Part shown: one piece after another, positions 9,018-19,300 of the stretch
Layout of the letters: every line of letters begins with the position of its first letter
How positions within the stretch are numbered: the stretch's first letter is position 1
NCBI RefSeq assembly: GCF_008086345.1
Contig: NZ_CP043006.1
Location: 62,001 to 126,000, forward strand
Length of the DNA stretch: 64,000 bases
Reading direction: 5' to 3'
DNA from: Chitinophaga sp. XS-30
Lineage (GTDB): Bacteria > Bacteroidota > Bacteroidia > Chitinophagales > Chitinophagaceae
Translations under genes and position numbers: made by a program
The notes under the pieces: model-generated
The model's input: the letters and a program-made list of their open reading frames with translations, nothing else
Told to the model about the DNA's origin: nothing
Database searches by the model: none

Positions 9018-11294
9018 TTACACTTTTATCTTACTGAAAAATTCTTTCTCCGCTTTCATTTGCATCAGGCGGTAATTCTCGCGTGTCAGCAAATCCGTAT
9101 GTTCCCGGCCAAGCGCTGCTATCTTTTTCACGATGCTGGTCAGGTAATAGTGCAGCAACGTATTGGCGTCACTTAAGCCGCTACTGATATTGCTTTTAAA
9201 CGCTGTTTGTGAAAGGTTGTAAACAAAATTCAGCTGCGTGGACCTTTCCGCAGGCGTAAGCGCCAGGTTTTTATCGAAGGATTTGAACACCGCTTTGTCG
9301 ATGAATGCAAACAGTGCTTCAGGATTCAATGCCTCTTTACCCGTTATTGTCTCCTGCTGCGCCAATGCGCCCAATACTTCCATGCTCATCAGGCGGTTCA
9401 GAACGTTTTCCCGGAGGCGCACGATCCATTCATCCGCATCGAATATGTGACCATCGGGTGTCAGGCGTACGTTCATCCAGGCCGGCACACCACTGAATAC
9501 GTAAGTGGAAAGGAAAGCCATGGCCTTCCGTTGTTGCGCGGCAGGTACAAAAACCGGCCCGCTCCTGCGTTCGGATACTCCGCCGATCTGCGAAAGCACA
9601 TCATTGACATACTTGCTGTACTCACGCTGGGCGGCCCCGTAAAGCGAACCGCCCGCATTGAACAGGTTTTCCGTACCGTCCAGCTGTGCGGAAATTTCGG
9701 CCAGCTTCGGATAAATGCTTTCCAGGTTTTTGATGCCAAGGATGGCAGCTTCCGTCAGGTCCGCGGAAAGGTCTGCATGGCGGGCAAACGGGTCATCCTT
9801 GCTCTCCGGCAGCCATTCGTACATCTTCTTCGTATTTTCCGGTCCGTAGGCCCATTGAATTGCCGCGATATCATCCACGCCTATCCTGGGTATCAGGGCT
9901 TCCACAGGCACCTGATCACCGGGTTGCGCCAGGTAATTAAATTCCAGGTCGTCCATAATGGAAGCGCTCATGCCGTTCGTTTTCAACGCGGCGGCATTTC
10001 GCAACTGCTCCGGGGTATAGCGGGTACTTCCGCCCAGGTTCTCCCGCAGCCCCAGCACTTCCCCCATACCGCGCATTACTTTCCAGCGCATGATGGCGCC
10101 GGCAATATGCCGGTCTTTGATATTCTTTACAATACGGCCGTCCACTGCGCCGCACTGTACCAGGTATTTGAGCATCAGATCGTCTTTGATGCCTTCGGTG
10201 AGATTCATGCGGGCGGTAATGATCTCTCCCGTTTCCGGGTTATCAACCGTTGCGGTCAATATATTTGTATAAGCATTGCCCCAATACACGACCACTTTGC
10301 CCGGCGCCAGCTCCAGGTCATTACTGATGCTTACTTCCAGTATATCCCGGTAGCCGGCTGCATGGAAAGCTTCGTTCCACGCCAGGATGCCTTCTTTAAT
10401 ATAACTCCGGTAAAATGCCGGGGTAAGGGGGTCTATCACCACTTTCAGGCGGTGCGCTTTTGCTCTTTTGCCGGCCGGGTGGATGTTCCACTTCCGGATG
10501 AATTCGGTTTTGCGGGCCGCATAGGCCACCCTGCCATAGTCGGTAAAGCTGAACGTTTCAAAACCGGTTTCTCCTTCTGCTATTTTACGGGGCATTTTGT
10601 CACCGGACAATTCGGTGAACAGCAGTTCAACTTCGTAGCTGGCGTTATGTGCCTTTTTCGGGCCGTTGGTACTTCCCATATAGTCCGTTTGCGAACGCTC
10701 CACGATAAACCGGACACCATTGTCTTCCGGTGAGATCCGCTGCACGAATGACCGCTGCGGATCGGGGTGACTGAGGTACGAAAGCCCTTCAAAACTGAAC
10801 CAGTCTCCCGCTTCGGTGATCTGCCGCGTTATGTCTATGATATAAGTGTTTTTCTTACTGCCCAGCGCTTCGATCCGGTAACCGTAATTCACCGGCTCCT
10901 TCGTGGACTTTTTAATGACTGGTTCCATATCACCGTTCACGTTCCCGGAAGCCCCTTCACTGAAAATCGGGCGGGTAACGTCCAGATGGTCATTAATACC
11001 CTTGCTGAACCGGATGATACCGGACGATTTGGCAATAGCAGAGGCCCCCCTGCGCACATACCCCATTACCAGGATATCTTTATTCAGGCTTTGGGCGGGA
11101 ATTTCCAGGAAGTAGCTCTTTCCGCGCTGATAGACGGGGAAATCGCCGCTGATCGTTTTCATTTCCTTCGTATGAAACTTGTCGAAGGGCGCCGGGCCTT
11201 TCGGCATATTCTGTGCCGGGCCTTTCGGCATATCCTGCGCCGAAGCATTAAACATGGCGACACAAGCCGCTATCATCAATATTCTGCTATACAT
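9018..11294 (-). CDS. Zinc-metalloprotease paralog (DUF5117/DUF5118 type) with destroyed active site: pseudoprotease
   Basis: The 758-residue product has a signal peptide (MLIMIAACVAMFNASAQ-like; start at 11294) and the layout of the large Bacteroidetes zinc-dependent metalloproteases with DUF5118/DUF5117 regions. It is a clear paralog of the next upstream gene (11313-13778). At the active site the paralog has HEVGHALGLRH, whereas this protein has R408-GMG-E412-VLGLR-E418, so three zinc-binding histidines and the catalytic Glu are all replaced. Flanking residues are well conserved (VLGLREN...GGS, then SASIMDDLEFNYLAQPGDQV). The frame is intact for its full length, so the protein is maintained and probably binds substrate or a partner rather than cleaving. 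The genes are 18 bp and 2 bp from their neighbours. Confidence 0.85.
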   Translation of the reverse strand: MYSRILMIAACVAMFNASAQDMPKGPAQNMPKGPAPFDKFHTKEMKTISGDFPVYQRGKSYFLEIPAQSLNKDILVMGYVRRGASAIAKSSGIIRFSKGINDHLDVTRPIFSEGASGNVNGDMEPVIKKSTKEPVNYGYRIEALGSKKNTYIIDITRQITEAGDWFSFEGLSYLSHPDPQRSFVQRISPEDNGVRFIVERSQTDYMGSTNGPKKAHNASYEVELLFTELSGDKMPRKIAEGETGFETFSFTDYGRVAYAARKTEFIRKWNIHPAGKRAKAHRLKVVIDPLTPAFYRSYIKEGILAWNEAFHAAGYRDILEVSISNDLELAPGKVVVYWGNAYTNILTATVDNPETGEIITARMNLTEGIKDDLMLKYLVQCGAVDGRIVKNIKDRHIAGAIMRWKVMRGMGEVLGLRENLGGSTRYTPEQLRNAAALKTNGMSASIMDDLEFNYLAQPGDQVPVEALIPRIGVDDIAAIQWAYGPENTKKMYEWLPESKDDPFARHADLSADLTEAAILGIKNLESIYPKLAEISAQLDGTENLFNAGGSLYGAAQREYSKYVNDVLSQIGGVSERRSGPVFVPAAQQRKAMAFLSTYVFSGVPAWMNVRLTPDGHIFDADEWIVRLRENVLNRLMSMEVLGALAQQETITGKEALNPEALFAFIDKAVFKSFDKNLALTPAERSTQLNFVYNLSQTAFKSNISSGLSDANTLLHYYLTSIVKKIAALGREHTDLLTRENYRLMQMKAEKEFFSKIKV
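11191..11238 (-). repeat. 24-bp tandem duplication in the pseudoprotease N-terminus
   Basis: Two near-identical 24-bp units (11191-11214 and 11215-11238) lie inside 9018-11294 and encode successive octapeptides of the form AQ(N/D)MPKGP just after the signal peptide. This in-frame duplication lengthens the mature N-terminus by 8 residues. Confidence 0.8.
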
Positions 11295-11312
11295 CTTTTC
11301 CTTGTGTTATAT

Positions 11313-13778
11313 TTATTTAATGGCTATTAACTCCATAGCCGTTCCTGTTTCCCAAATGCTGACTATATCTGAAAGCGACTGCAGGTGCGCTTTCGTAAGC
11401 ACATCCGGAGCAAGAGGCAACGCTACGTTACAGCGGGCCTGTACTTTTCTGATCAACATCGCCAGTTGGAGCGACACATCTTTGGAAAACCCGGCTTTCG
11501 ATTCCGCACTGGAGATCATACCGGCCAGGAAGGTCCGCTGCAGCATGCGGTGGAAAGCATCCACAGGTTTGCCGGACGGCAGTTTTCCATATACATCCTC
11601 ATATAATTCTTCAAAGAAACGGGATACAGGATAGCTGTCCTTACCGGCAATGACTTCGTTCTGCAACATCCGGTTGTACGACAGGAACAATTTTGAAAAA
11701 CCCACCGCGAAGGGTTCCGCTCCATCCCGTCCGAATTCAAACCCGGCCTTCTTCATGATCTTTGGCGGGAACAGCCATTCAGGATAATAAAACAGGTGCT
11801 CTTTCAGGAAGCTGATGGCCTCCAGCTCCTGTTCGCGGCTTACCGGAACAACAAGCGGCATGTTTTCGGCCGGTAATGCATCCCCATTGTTATAGCGGCC
11901 ACCCACAATACGCCAGGCATGATCAAGATAGTTATGATAGCGCCCAAGTATGCTGCGGTATTGCCGCCCGTAGAAGTCTTCATCCGCTCCCATCAAAGTC
12001 ATCCACTCATCGAAATGCAACATGGTCTTGCGCAGATTTTTCATCCCCAGCCGGCCGGCCTTTACGGCATTGTTACCAACATCCTCTGACTGACAGCGGG
12101 GATCGAGCCGGTCTGTTTCCTTGCCGAACAGCAGGCGCGGGTCTTTCCGTTTGTCGCTCACCCAAACCTTCAGCGAATCGGCCTCCTGTTTGGGGGAGCC
12201 AAACTGCGGCATCCAGCGGTACCCCCATTCGATGGCGAAAATGTCATACACACCGATATCCGGCAACAAAAGCTCAGGGGGCATTTTATCCTCCGGCTGC
12301 ACCACGTAGTTAAAGCGCATGTAATCCATCACGGACGCCCCGAACCCGTTCTTTTTTACGAAAGCGGGATTTCGGATGCTATCTACATCATACGTAGCGC
12401 TGCCGGCGAAATTGTGCCGCAGGCCCAAGGCATGGCCCACTTCATGGGTAACCACATTTTTAACGAGGCGCCCCATGACCTCGCGGCTGAGCGGGAACTG
12501 CCGGGCCTCCGGGTCGATGGTGGCGCACATCGCAAAATACCAGCGCTGTATCAGGTCCATGATATTATGAAATACCGCAACACGGGAACTGATGATCTCG
12601 CCGGAACGCGGGTCGCATACGGATGGCCCGTAAGCGTTCGGGATAGGTGAAGCTTTATAGGAGATATAGGAATAACGGACATCTTCCAGCGAATAGGTGC
12701 TGTCATCCGCCGCAGGTTCGGGTTTTGCCGTAATGGCGTTTTTAAAGCCGGCTTTCTCAAAAGCCCTTCTCCATTCATTGACCCCATCGATAAAATACGG
12801 TACGAGATAGTCCGGAGTGTCCCTGTCTATAAAAAAGATAATGGGCTTGGCGGGCTCCACCAGTTCACCGGCAAGATACCGCTGCACGTCCTCCGGCCTG
12901 GGCTGCAGATCCCAGCGGGTAGCCAGCTGCACATGGCGCGGATGGTCCGGGTAGTTGTCCAGGTCCCGCACGCTCGTTGTGAAGTAACCTACTCTTTCGT
13001 CCATAAAACGTTGCTTCATGGGTGTTTCCGGCAACAATATCCAGGAAGCGCCTACTTCCCAGGCCGTTGCCTCGCCGGGTTGCTTCAGGCCTTTTTCCGC
13101 GACCGGCAACCCAGGCCCATTTTTTGCAGGCGGTACTGCGCCGGGGCCATAGCTTTTCACTGACCGGAAATTGATATTGCCGGGGAAACAGGTCACGCTT
13201 TTCACAAACGATTTGTCCGCCTGCAGCTCCCCGATGCCCAGCTCGTCCTTCGCACCGCGCAGTGAAAAGAGGTCCGCATCACCTTTGAAAGCATCCGTAA
13301 AATCTATCAGCACCGAGTATTCAGACTTCGCCTTTACGTCAAAAGATAATAATACGGGCAACAGCGATGCCGTAGCGGGCCTGTAGAAAGCAGTAGTGGT
13401 ATCGCTGGCGTTCAGGAACATCGGCTGTACAAGCGTCAGGCGGTTGCCGGAAGCTTTCTGAAAACGGAATACCGACTCGTACACCGCGTCTCCGGAGTAG
13501 CCAAAACGTTTGCCCGCCGAGCGTTCTCTTTGAGCGGAACCTTGTACGATGGTAATGGCGGCCAGTACATCACGGCCTTCCAGTGAATCCGGAACTTCCA
13601 TCAGGTAACGGTTATCCTGTACATAGATGTTGCACATCCCTTCATATCGCTGCGCGTCCGGCTTAAGATATGATGTCAGTGACGGCAACTCCTCTTTCCC
13701 GCTATTTCCCTGCGCCCGCACAACGGCGGACACAGGGATTAGCATGGCGGAAAGCAAAAAAACACGTAGTATATTCAT
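11313..13778 (-). CDS. Zinc-dependent metalloprotease (DUF5117/DUF5118 type), active-site residues intact
   Basis: The 821-residue secreted protein begins MNILRVFLLSAMLIPVSAVV-RAQ, a typical signal peptide. A large N-terminal region of DUF5118/DUF5117 type precedes the metzincin-like motif H445-E446-V-G-H449-A-L-G-L-R-H455, which supplies three zinc ligands and the general base. It is followed by the Met-turn-like stretch ASVMDYMRFNYVVQPED. This is the catalytically competent partner of the pseudoprotease encoded 18 bp downstream. Location between the SusC/SusD genes and the S9 peptidase suggests it degrades extracellular or periplasmic protein to peptides for SusC import. Confidence 0.9.
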   Translation of the reverse strand: MNILRVFLLSAMLIPVSAVVRAQGNSGKEELPSLTSYLKPDAQRYEGMCNIYVQDNRYLMEVPDSLEGRDVLAAITIVQGSAQRERSAGKRFGYSGDAVYESVFRFQKASGNRLTLVQPMFLNASDTTTAFYRPATASLLPVLLSFDVKAKSEYSVLIDFTDAFKGDADLFSLRGAKDELGIGELQADKSFVKSVTCFPGNINFRSVKSYGPGAVPPAKNGPGLPVAEKGLKQPGEATAWEVGASWILLPETPMKQRFMDERVGYFTTSVRDLDNYPDHPRHVQLATRWDLQPRPEDVQRYLAGELVEPAKPIIFFIDRDTPDYLVPYFIDGVNEWRRAFEKAGFKNAITAKPEPAADDSTYSLEDVRYSYISYKASPIPNAYGPSVCDPRSGEIISSRVAVFHNIMDLIQRWYFAMCATIDPEARQFPLSREVMGRLVKNVVTHEVGHALGLRHNFAGSATYDVDSIRNPAFVKKNGFGASVMDYMRFNYVVQPEDKMPPELLLPDIGVYDIFAIEWGYRWMPQFGSPKQEADSLKVWVSDKRKDPRLLFGKETDRLDPRCQSEDVGNNAVKAGRLGMKNLRKTMLHFDEWMTLMGADEDFYGRQYRSILGRYHNYLDHAWRIVGGRYNNGDALPAENMPLVVPVSREQELEAISFLKEHLFYYPEWLFPPKIMKKAGFEFGRDGAEPFAVGFSKLFLSYNRMLQNEVIAGKDSYPVSRFFEELYEDVYGKLPSGKPVDAFHRMLQRTFLAGMISSAESKAGFSKDVSLQLAMLIRKVQARCNVALPLAPDVLTKAHLQSLSDIVSIWETGTAMELIAIK

Positions 13779-13857
13779 GGTTTCAATTTCTGTAAATGCA
13801 AAGCATGGCCTGGATGCAACCCGTCTCCCGGTTGCATATCTATCCTGAAAAAAACTG

Positions 13858-14796
13858 TTATCGCGCGATAGCGGCGTTGCCGATCTCCTGCAGGTCTACA
13901 TTATAATTCGTAATAAAATAATTGCGCACCAGGTTGTAGCGCTGCCTGATCTTGCCACTGGTATCTTTAGCAGGATGCAATATCCCCACGAACGATTTTG
14001 CAGTACCGGGCGGAGTGGCATTGAGCACCGATTCCGGATAACCTGTCATGGCCAGGATATATTGCTGCCAGTCCGCCTGTGCGGTGGCTGCCCAGTAATC
14101 GGTCAGCGAACCGGCGGCATAGGCAGCGGCCTGGCTGGTAAAGGAAGTAGCGTAGTTGGTGATCTTCGTAAAATCGCCGGTAGCGGGAATAGGTGTGCGG
14201 TTAAAGATCTGCTGCATGAAAATCGTATTCACTTTCCATACAAAAGCACCTGAATCCTGCGGTGTCATTGTTTCCACCGCAGCATTCCCAAAGCTCACGC
14301 TAATGTTGTCATAACTGTACCATGCCGCCACAGCCTTCTCACGCAGATAAAAGGTGATAGGCGTAGTAGAAAAATCGTAGCCGAGGGAAGTGGAATCCAC
14401 AGCGGAACAAAGCAGTACCTTGGCCGGCAGAAATTCCTCCAGGAATTTATCGGAATAGAAACGGAACCAGAGACGATCTATCACTTCCAGCTGTTTTGCG
14501 ATGTATTGTTCTTCAGCCGGTTCAACGAGAAAGCCGGTCACCCAGCGTTTAAATGCCGAATCATACCGGGCGTTCGTCCATCCGCCGGGCGTCCAGTAGG
14601 CATCGCGGTCATTGAATTTGTACAGCAGGTAACAGCCGTATTTATCGTAATAACTTTTAATCGTCCCGTCAAAAGCGTTATTGCCCTGAGGCAGGGTATA
14701 AGCTTTGCTGTCGCCGGAAGGTGCAAGCGCTTCTTCTTTGTTGCAGGCGATAGCCAGCAGCGAAAATACAGTGAGGATATATAATGTCTGTTTCAT
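13858..14796 (-). CDS. Mx1-type (TIGR04549-like) metallohydrolase lipoprotein lacking its zinc motif
   Basis: The start at ATG 14796 is chosen over the TTG at 14805 because it opens the signal sequence MKQTLYILTVFSLLAIACNK, with the lipobox ending in Cys for lipid anchoring. The ~312-residue protein has the length and operon position (after SusD) of the substrate-import-associated zinc metallohydrolase lipoproteins (PF15890, TIGR04549). Those carry an HExxHxxH motif (typically HEFAHILHQ-like) followed by a short linker and a D-F-x-x-I segment. Here the equivalent is I192-F-M-Q-Q196-I-F-N199 ahead of TPIPATGDFTKIT, so no zinc ligand remains. It may act as a surface substrate-binding lipoprotein. 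Family assignment is from recalled patterns. Confidence 0.75.
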   Translation of the reverse strand: MKQTLYILTVFSLLAIACNKEEALAPSGDSKAYTLPQGNNAFDGTIKSYYDKYGCYLLYKFNDRDAYWTPGGWTNARYDSAFKRWVTGFLVEPAEEQYIAKQLEVIDRLWFRFYSDKFLEEFLPAKVLLCSAVDSTSLGYDFSTTPITFYLREKAVAAWYSYDNISVSFGNAAVETMTPQDSGAFVWKVNTIFMQQIFNRTPIPATGDFTKITNYATSFTSQAAAYAAGSLTDYWAATAQADWQQYILAMTGYPESVLNATPPGTAKSFVGILHPAKDTSGKIRQRYNLVRNYFITNYNVDLQEIGNAAIAR

Positions 14797-14807
14797 GAAA
14801 TACAATA

Positions 14808-16337
14808 TTAGCGGGGATTAGGTACCAGATTATTATTCCTGTTGATGGCCGTTACAGGGATAGGCAGCGCATACAACGGGCTATTGGCCGGCAATGTAAA
14901 AACCATGCTTCCGCCGTCCGCGTCAATGAACGTATGCGTAACGGATAATCCGAGGCGCTTGATGTCCGCCCAGCGGGAAGACTCTTCCAGGCTCATTTCC
15001 CGCCGGCGTTCGTCCAGGCAAAATTGCAGCAGCTCATCCGCGTCCGTAAAGGCGACTGGCACGTAAGCCGTATTACGGGTATCATAACGGCTGGAACGCA
15101 GCGTGTTCAGATCATTCAGCGCTTTTACCCTGTCTGCATCCTGACCGGAGCGCCTAAATCTCCGGGCGAGGGCTTCCGCACGCGTGATGTACACTTCACC
15201 GGTGCGTATGCCGTTATCTCCCGCGGCGGCGTTAACGCCGATCTTCAGGCTGCGGCCGGGAAACTCCGCCCCGCTGATCGTGTACTTTGAAAAATTAAGC
15301 ACATACCGCAGGTCGCCTTTATCAGCCAGCCCATCCCCTTTTTCAAACATGTTCCTTAACTCATCGGACACGGCGTAAGGTGCATGAAACCCGGTATAAC
15401 TGCCGGGACCTGGCAGATAAGTCGTAATACCCTTGGAATTGAACCCAAATTGCCACAATACTTCGCTGCTGGTGGTCTGATCATAGATCCCCGCAGGGTT
15501 AATGCTGGTATTGGAAATCACATAATTCCTCAACTGCGTCAGCTGCGGACGGTCGGCAATAACAAGGTCAGCATATGCAATGGCTTTATCGATATCTTCA
15601 TCCAGCCCACGGTAGAGGTAGAAGCGGGACAACATGGCATAAGCCGCGATGTGGCCAACCCGGTAAGGCGTTGTTGCCGTGTAGTTATCTTTTAACAGCG
15701 CAGCACCATCCAGCAGGTCTTTTTCCACCTGGTTAAAAGTCTGGCGTAACGAACTGCGGCCAATATGCTCATCGCTCACCTGCATCGTCAGGATCAGCGG
15801 CAAACCCATCGCCGTTTCAGGATTTACGCCTGCACCGGTATAAGGCAGGCAATATAATTGCGCCAGCCGCAGGTAGTAATATCCCCGCAGGAATAAGGCT
15901 TGTGCCACCAAAGCATTCCTTGCCTCCGCTGTACCGCTCACATTCGCGGCGTAATCGATCACAATGTTGCATCCTTTGATCTTTCCATAGCAGGCCTTCC
16001 AGCTGTCCAATGCCGTCGCCGCAGTACCGGTAGCACCTTCCAGCTCCAAAGGATCAAAGGCGAAAATGCCCTTGCCGTTCTCATAATAAGTACCGTAGGC
16101 GGTATTGATGGTCCCATTCGTATTCCTGGGCATTCCATAGCTCCGGATATCATCGGTAAGCATATCCGAAAACCAGTCAGGCTTCAGGCTGTATGGATAA
16201 GCATCGCTGATCATCAGGGAATAAAGGTCTTCGGTGGAGGATGGCCTGATCTCATCGGGACTGGTTTCCTCCAGGAATTTTTTACAGGAAGTCGCCAGCA
16301 GGCAAACCGACAACAGGTATATTAATATCTTGTTCAT
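14808..16337 (-). CDS. SusD/RagB-family nutrient-binding outer-membrane lipoprotein
   Basis: The 509-residue protein has a lipoprotein signal (MNKILIYLLSVCLLATSCKK) and the SusD/RagB fold: an N-terminal helical region with TPR-like units (RGYYYLRLAQLYCLPYTG, then LKDNYTATTPYRVGHIAAYA) and the typical C-terminal segment LDERRREMSLEESSRWADIK ending at PVTAINRNNNLVPNP. SusD proteins sit as a lid on the SusC barrel and bind the substrate, here probably peptides given the protease neighbours. It starts 21 bp after SusC and ends 11 bp before the Mx1-like lipoprotein gene. Confidence 0.95.
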   Translation of the reverse strand: MNKILIYLLSVCLLATSCKKFLEETSPDEIRPSSTEDLYSLMISDAYPYSLKPDWFSDMLTDDIRSYGMPRNTNGTINTAYGTYYENGKGIFAFDPLELEGATGTAATALDSWKACYGKIKGCNIVIDYAANVSGTAEARNALVAQALFLRGYYYLRLAQLYCLPYTGAGVNPETAMGLPLILTMQVSDEHIGRSSLRQTFNQVEKDLLDGAALLKDNYTATTPYRVGHIAAYAMLSRFYLYRGLDEDIDKAIAYADLVIADRPQLTQLRNYVISNTSINPAGIYDQTTSSEVLWQFGFNSKGITTYLPGPGSYTGFHAPYAVSDELRNMFEKGDGLADKGDLRYVLNFSKYTISGAEFPGRSLKIGVNAAAGDNGIRTGEVYITRAEALARRFRRSGQDADRVKALNDLNTLRSSRYDTRNTAYVPVAFTDADELLQFCLDERRREMSLEESSRWADIKRLGLSVTHTFIDADGGSMVFTLPANSPLYALPIPVTAINRNNNLVPNPR

Positions 16338-16358
16338 TTTTTGATCCTCTTTAAACGG

Positions 16359-19300
16359 TTAAAAACTGGCTGACAAAGACAGGGTGTATGTTCTCGTACG
16401 CGGCTGCTGACCGGTAGCCACTTCCGGGTCCCTGCCCTTATAATCCCTGCTCACGATAGAGAAGAGCTGGGACACGCCGCCGCCAACGCTGATGTTGCGG
16501 CATTTCAGCCTCGTGGCCAGGTGTTCGGGCATGCTATAGTTCACGGACAGATTGTTGCATTGCAGTGAAGATGCATCCACTACACGGGCGCTGCTGTTAT
16601 TGTACATTTCGTAATACTGCGTGTAAGTACGGTTGTTCGGCAGCTGAACGCTTTGCAGCGTGTAGTCCGGCAGGCCGGGCAAGCTGGCGGTCTTGTTGGA
16701 AGGTGTCCACCTGTTTACCAGTTCCGCCGGCAGGTTTTCGTACTCTGTTGGCAATTTGCCGGTGGTGGTATTGTAAACCGGCAGCAGGAAGCGTTTGCCG
16801 CCTACCTGGAGGTTCAGGCCGGTTATAAGGCTAAAGCGTTTATAGCGGAAGGTCATGCTTAATCCCGCAGTAAAGTCGGGGTCCAGTTTTCCCATGTATT
16901 GCATATAGGAAGTCGGATCGTTCAGCGAATCGCCGGCTTCTTTCACCGTGGTATTGAACATGGGATAACCATTCTCGGGATCAATGCCGGTAAAATCGAA
17001 GGCCCAGAAACCGGATACCGGGTATCCGGATTTATAGTAAGTACCGCTGGTAGCGGTCCTCCAGTTGATCATCTGGGTACCGGTCCTTTGTATTTCGTTG
17101 AAGTTCTTCGAAGTATTCACGCCAACGTTCCAGGTGAAGTCTTTGGTACGGACGGGGGTAAAGCTGGCGGTGATCTCGATGCCGCGGTTCAGCATGTCGC
17201 CCCCGTTTACGGGCATGGTTTCCACGCCATATTCCACCGGCACGTTCAGGTTGCTGATCAGATCCCGGCCTTTTTTCATGTAGTAGTCCACCGTAGTTTG
17301 CACTCTGCCGTGAAACAGGCTCAGGTCAATCCCCAGGTTCACGGAGGTGTTCCTTTCCCAGCGCAGGTCTGCATACGGCAGTTTGCTCAGGGTGAGCATA
17401 TCTTCTCCCGTGAACTGGTCCACGATATTGCTCTGCGCGCCGGTAGGAATGCGCACGATCAGATCGGGGCTTACATTGGCCACGATGTTACGCTGGTAGC
17501 CAAAGCTGGCGCGCAGGCTCAGATCTGCCAGCCAGTTGCTCCTGTCGAACCATTTCTCCCGGGCTGCATTCCAGCGCAGGCCGCCGGCCCAGACCGGGTT
17601 GAATTTTTCGCCGGTATATTGCCCGAAACGGTTGGATGCATCGGAACGTACGCTGGCATTCAGTACATAGCGGTTGTCATAAGCATAGTTCACGGTGGCA
17701 TACAGCCCCATGTTGTTGGTCAGGCGATCGGCATTTCGCTGCGACGCCTGCATCTCGGTATATAAAGTATTGGCCGTTTTTTGTGCAGTATAGGTCAGCG
17801 GCACCGTAGCAAACGATTTGCCCCGGGTATGCATGTATCCGTACAGGGTACCGGAAGCGCCCGTGGTACGGCTACTGCTCGCTTCCTGCCCTCCCATGAC
17901 GGTCAGCGCATGTTTGCCTGCAAATACTTTTGAATAGGAAAGGCTGTTCCGCCAGTTCCAGGAGCTTACCGTATTGCGATCCGAATTCAGCTCTCCTCCA
18001 ACCGGCAGGCGGCTGTTGATATAAAGCACATCTGTAGGCTTCGCGGTGCCATAATCATAGTTGCGTTTACCGGCTATATGGGCACTTCGCTCCGTGGCAT
18101 AGGACGAACCTTCCATCACGCTGGTATTATATCCGAACATCGTCTGAAAACGCAGGCCCGGTAATATGTCGTAGTTCACATCTATGCTGGTATTGGCCGA
18201 CAGGGTGTTGTTATGAAGACCGTTATTGTCTCTCTCGTTGATAAAATTGTATTTAAAACCCGCGGCGTTGGTGTAGTACGACAGATTGCCGGATTCATCA
18301 TACGCTTCAAGCGCGCGGTTGATCCTGGCAGCATAGCTATACGGGTTCACCAGGTAAAAACCGCTCACTTTTTTCTGGGAACCGGACAGCCGCACAGATA
18401 CATTCAATTTGTTCGTGAGCCGCGAAGTAATGCTCACATTGCCGGTATATCCTTTACTGTCATTTCCGATTGCCGTTCCTTTGGTGGAATTGTAGCCGAT
18501 AGAAGCATAGTAGCGGGTGTTGGCATTGCCACCGGAGATACTCAGATTATGATTAATACTGAAAGGCATGCGGAACAACAGATCGAACCAATCGCTGTTC
18601 ACCGTTTCCAGCCGGGCTACCCTGCGCTCGAATTCATCGGCGGTAATGCGCCTGTTCAGGTAGTCGGACAAAGCGCCGGCATATCCGGCATTGTTATTCA
18701 TGTTATTGGAGATCAAACCGCGTTCGTAAATCTCTTTGGATACGGCTACCCGTTCTTTGGAGTTCATCATTTCCAAACGGTCGTAAGTAACTTTTTCAGT
18801 AATGCTGGTGTTCATACTATAGCTGACCGTTGCCGGGCCAACCTTTCCTTTTTTGGTGTTGATAACGATCACCCCGTTGGCGGCCCTTACACCGTAAATT
18901 GCTGTAGCGGAAGCATCCTTTAAAACGGTAATGTCTTCGATATCGTTGGGGTTCAGCCAGCCGATGGAAGTGCCTACGAAATCGCGGATATAGTCGAAGT
19001 TATCGGTCGTAATTTCTCCCAACGCATTTAAAGTGGAAGCTTTGAATGGCAGCGGATCTTCCTGGATCACACCGTCCACCACCCACACCGGCTCCTGTGT
19101 GCCGAGTAATGTGGACGTGCCGCGCACCCTGGTTTTCTGGCGGGTGCCGGTGAGACCGGAGTTATTGGTGATCACAACGCCGGCGAGTTTTCCCTGCAAC
19201 GCCTGTTCAATCGTGTTGATACCGTTCAGATACAATTCGTCTGCTTTAATAGAACTGACCGCACCGGCAACGCTGGATTTTTTCAACGTCTGGTAACCTG

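Noticed and set aside
9447..10733. 428-codon open frame on the plus strand
   Set aside because: It is antisense to the pseudoprotease gene, which has a signal peptide and family motifs; the antisense product has no recognisable features. It is a shadow of GC-rich coding on the other strand.
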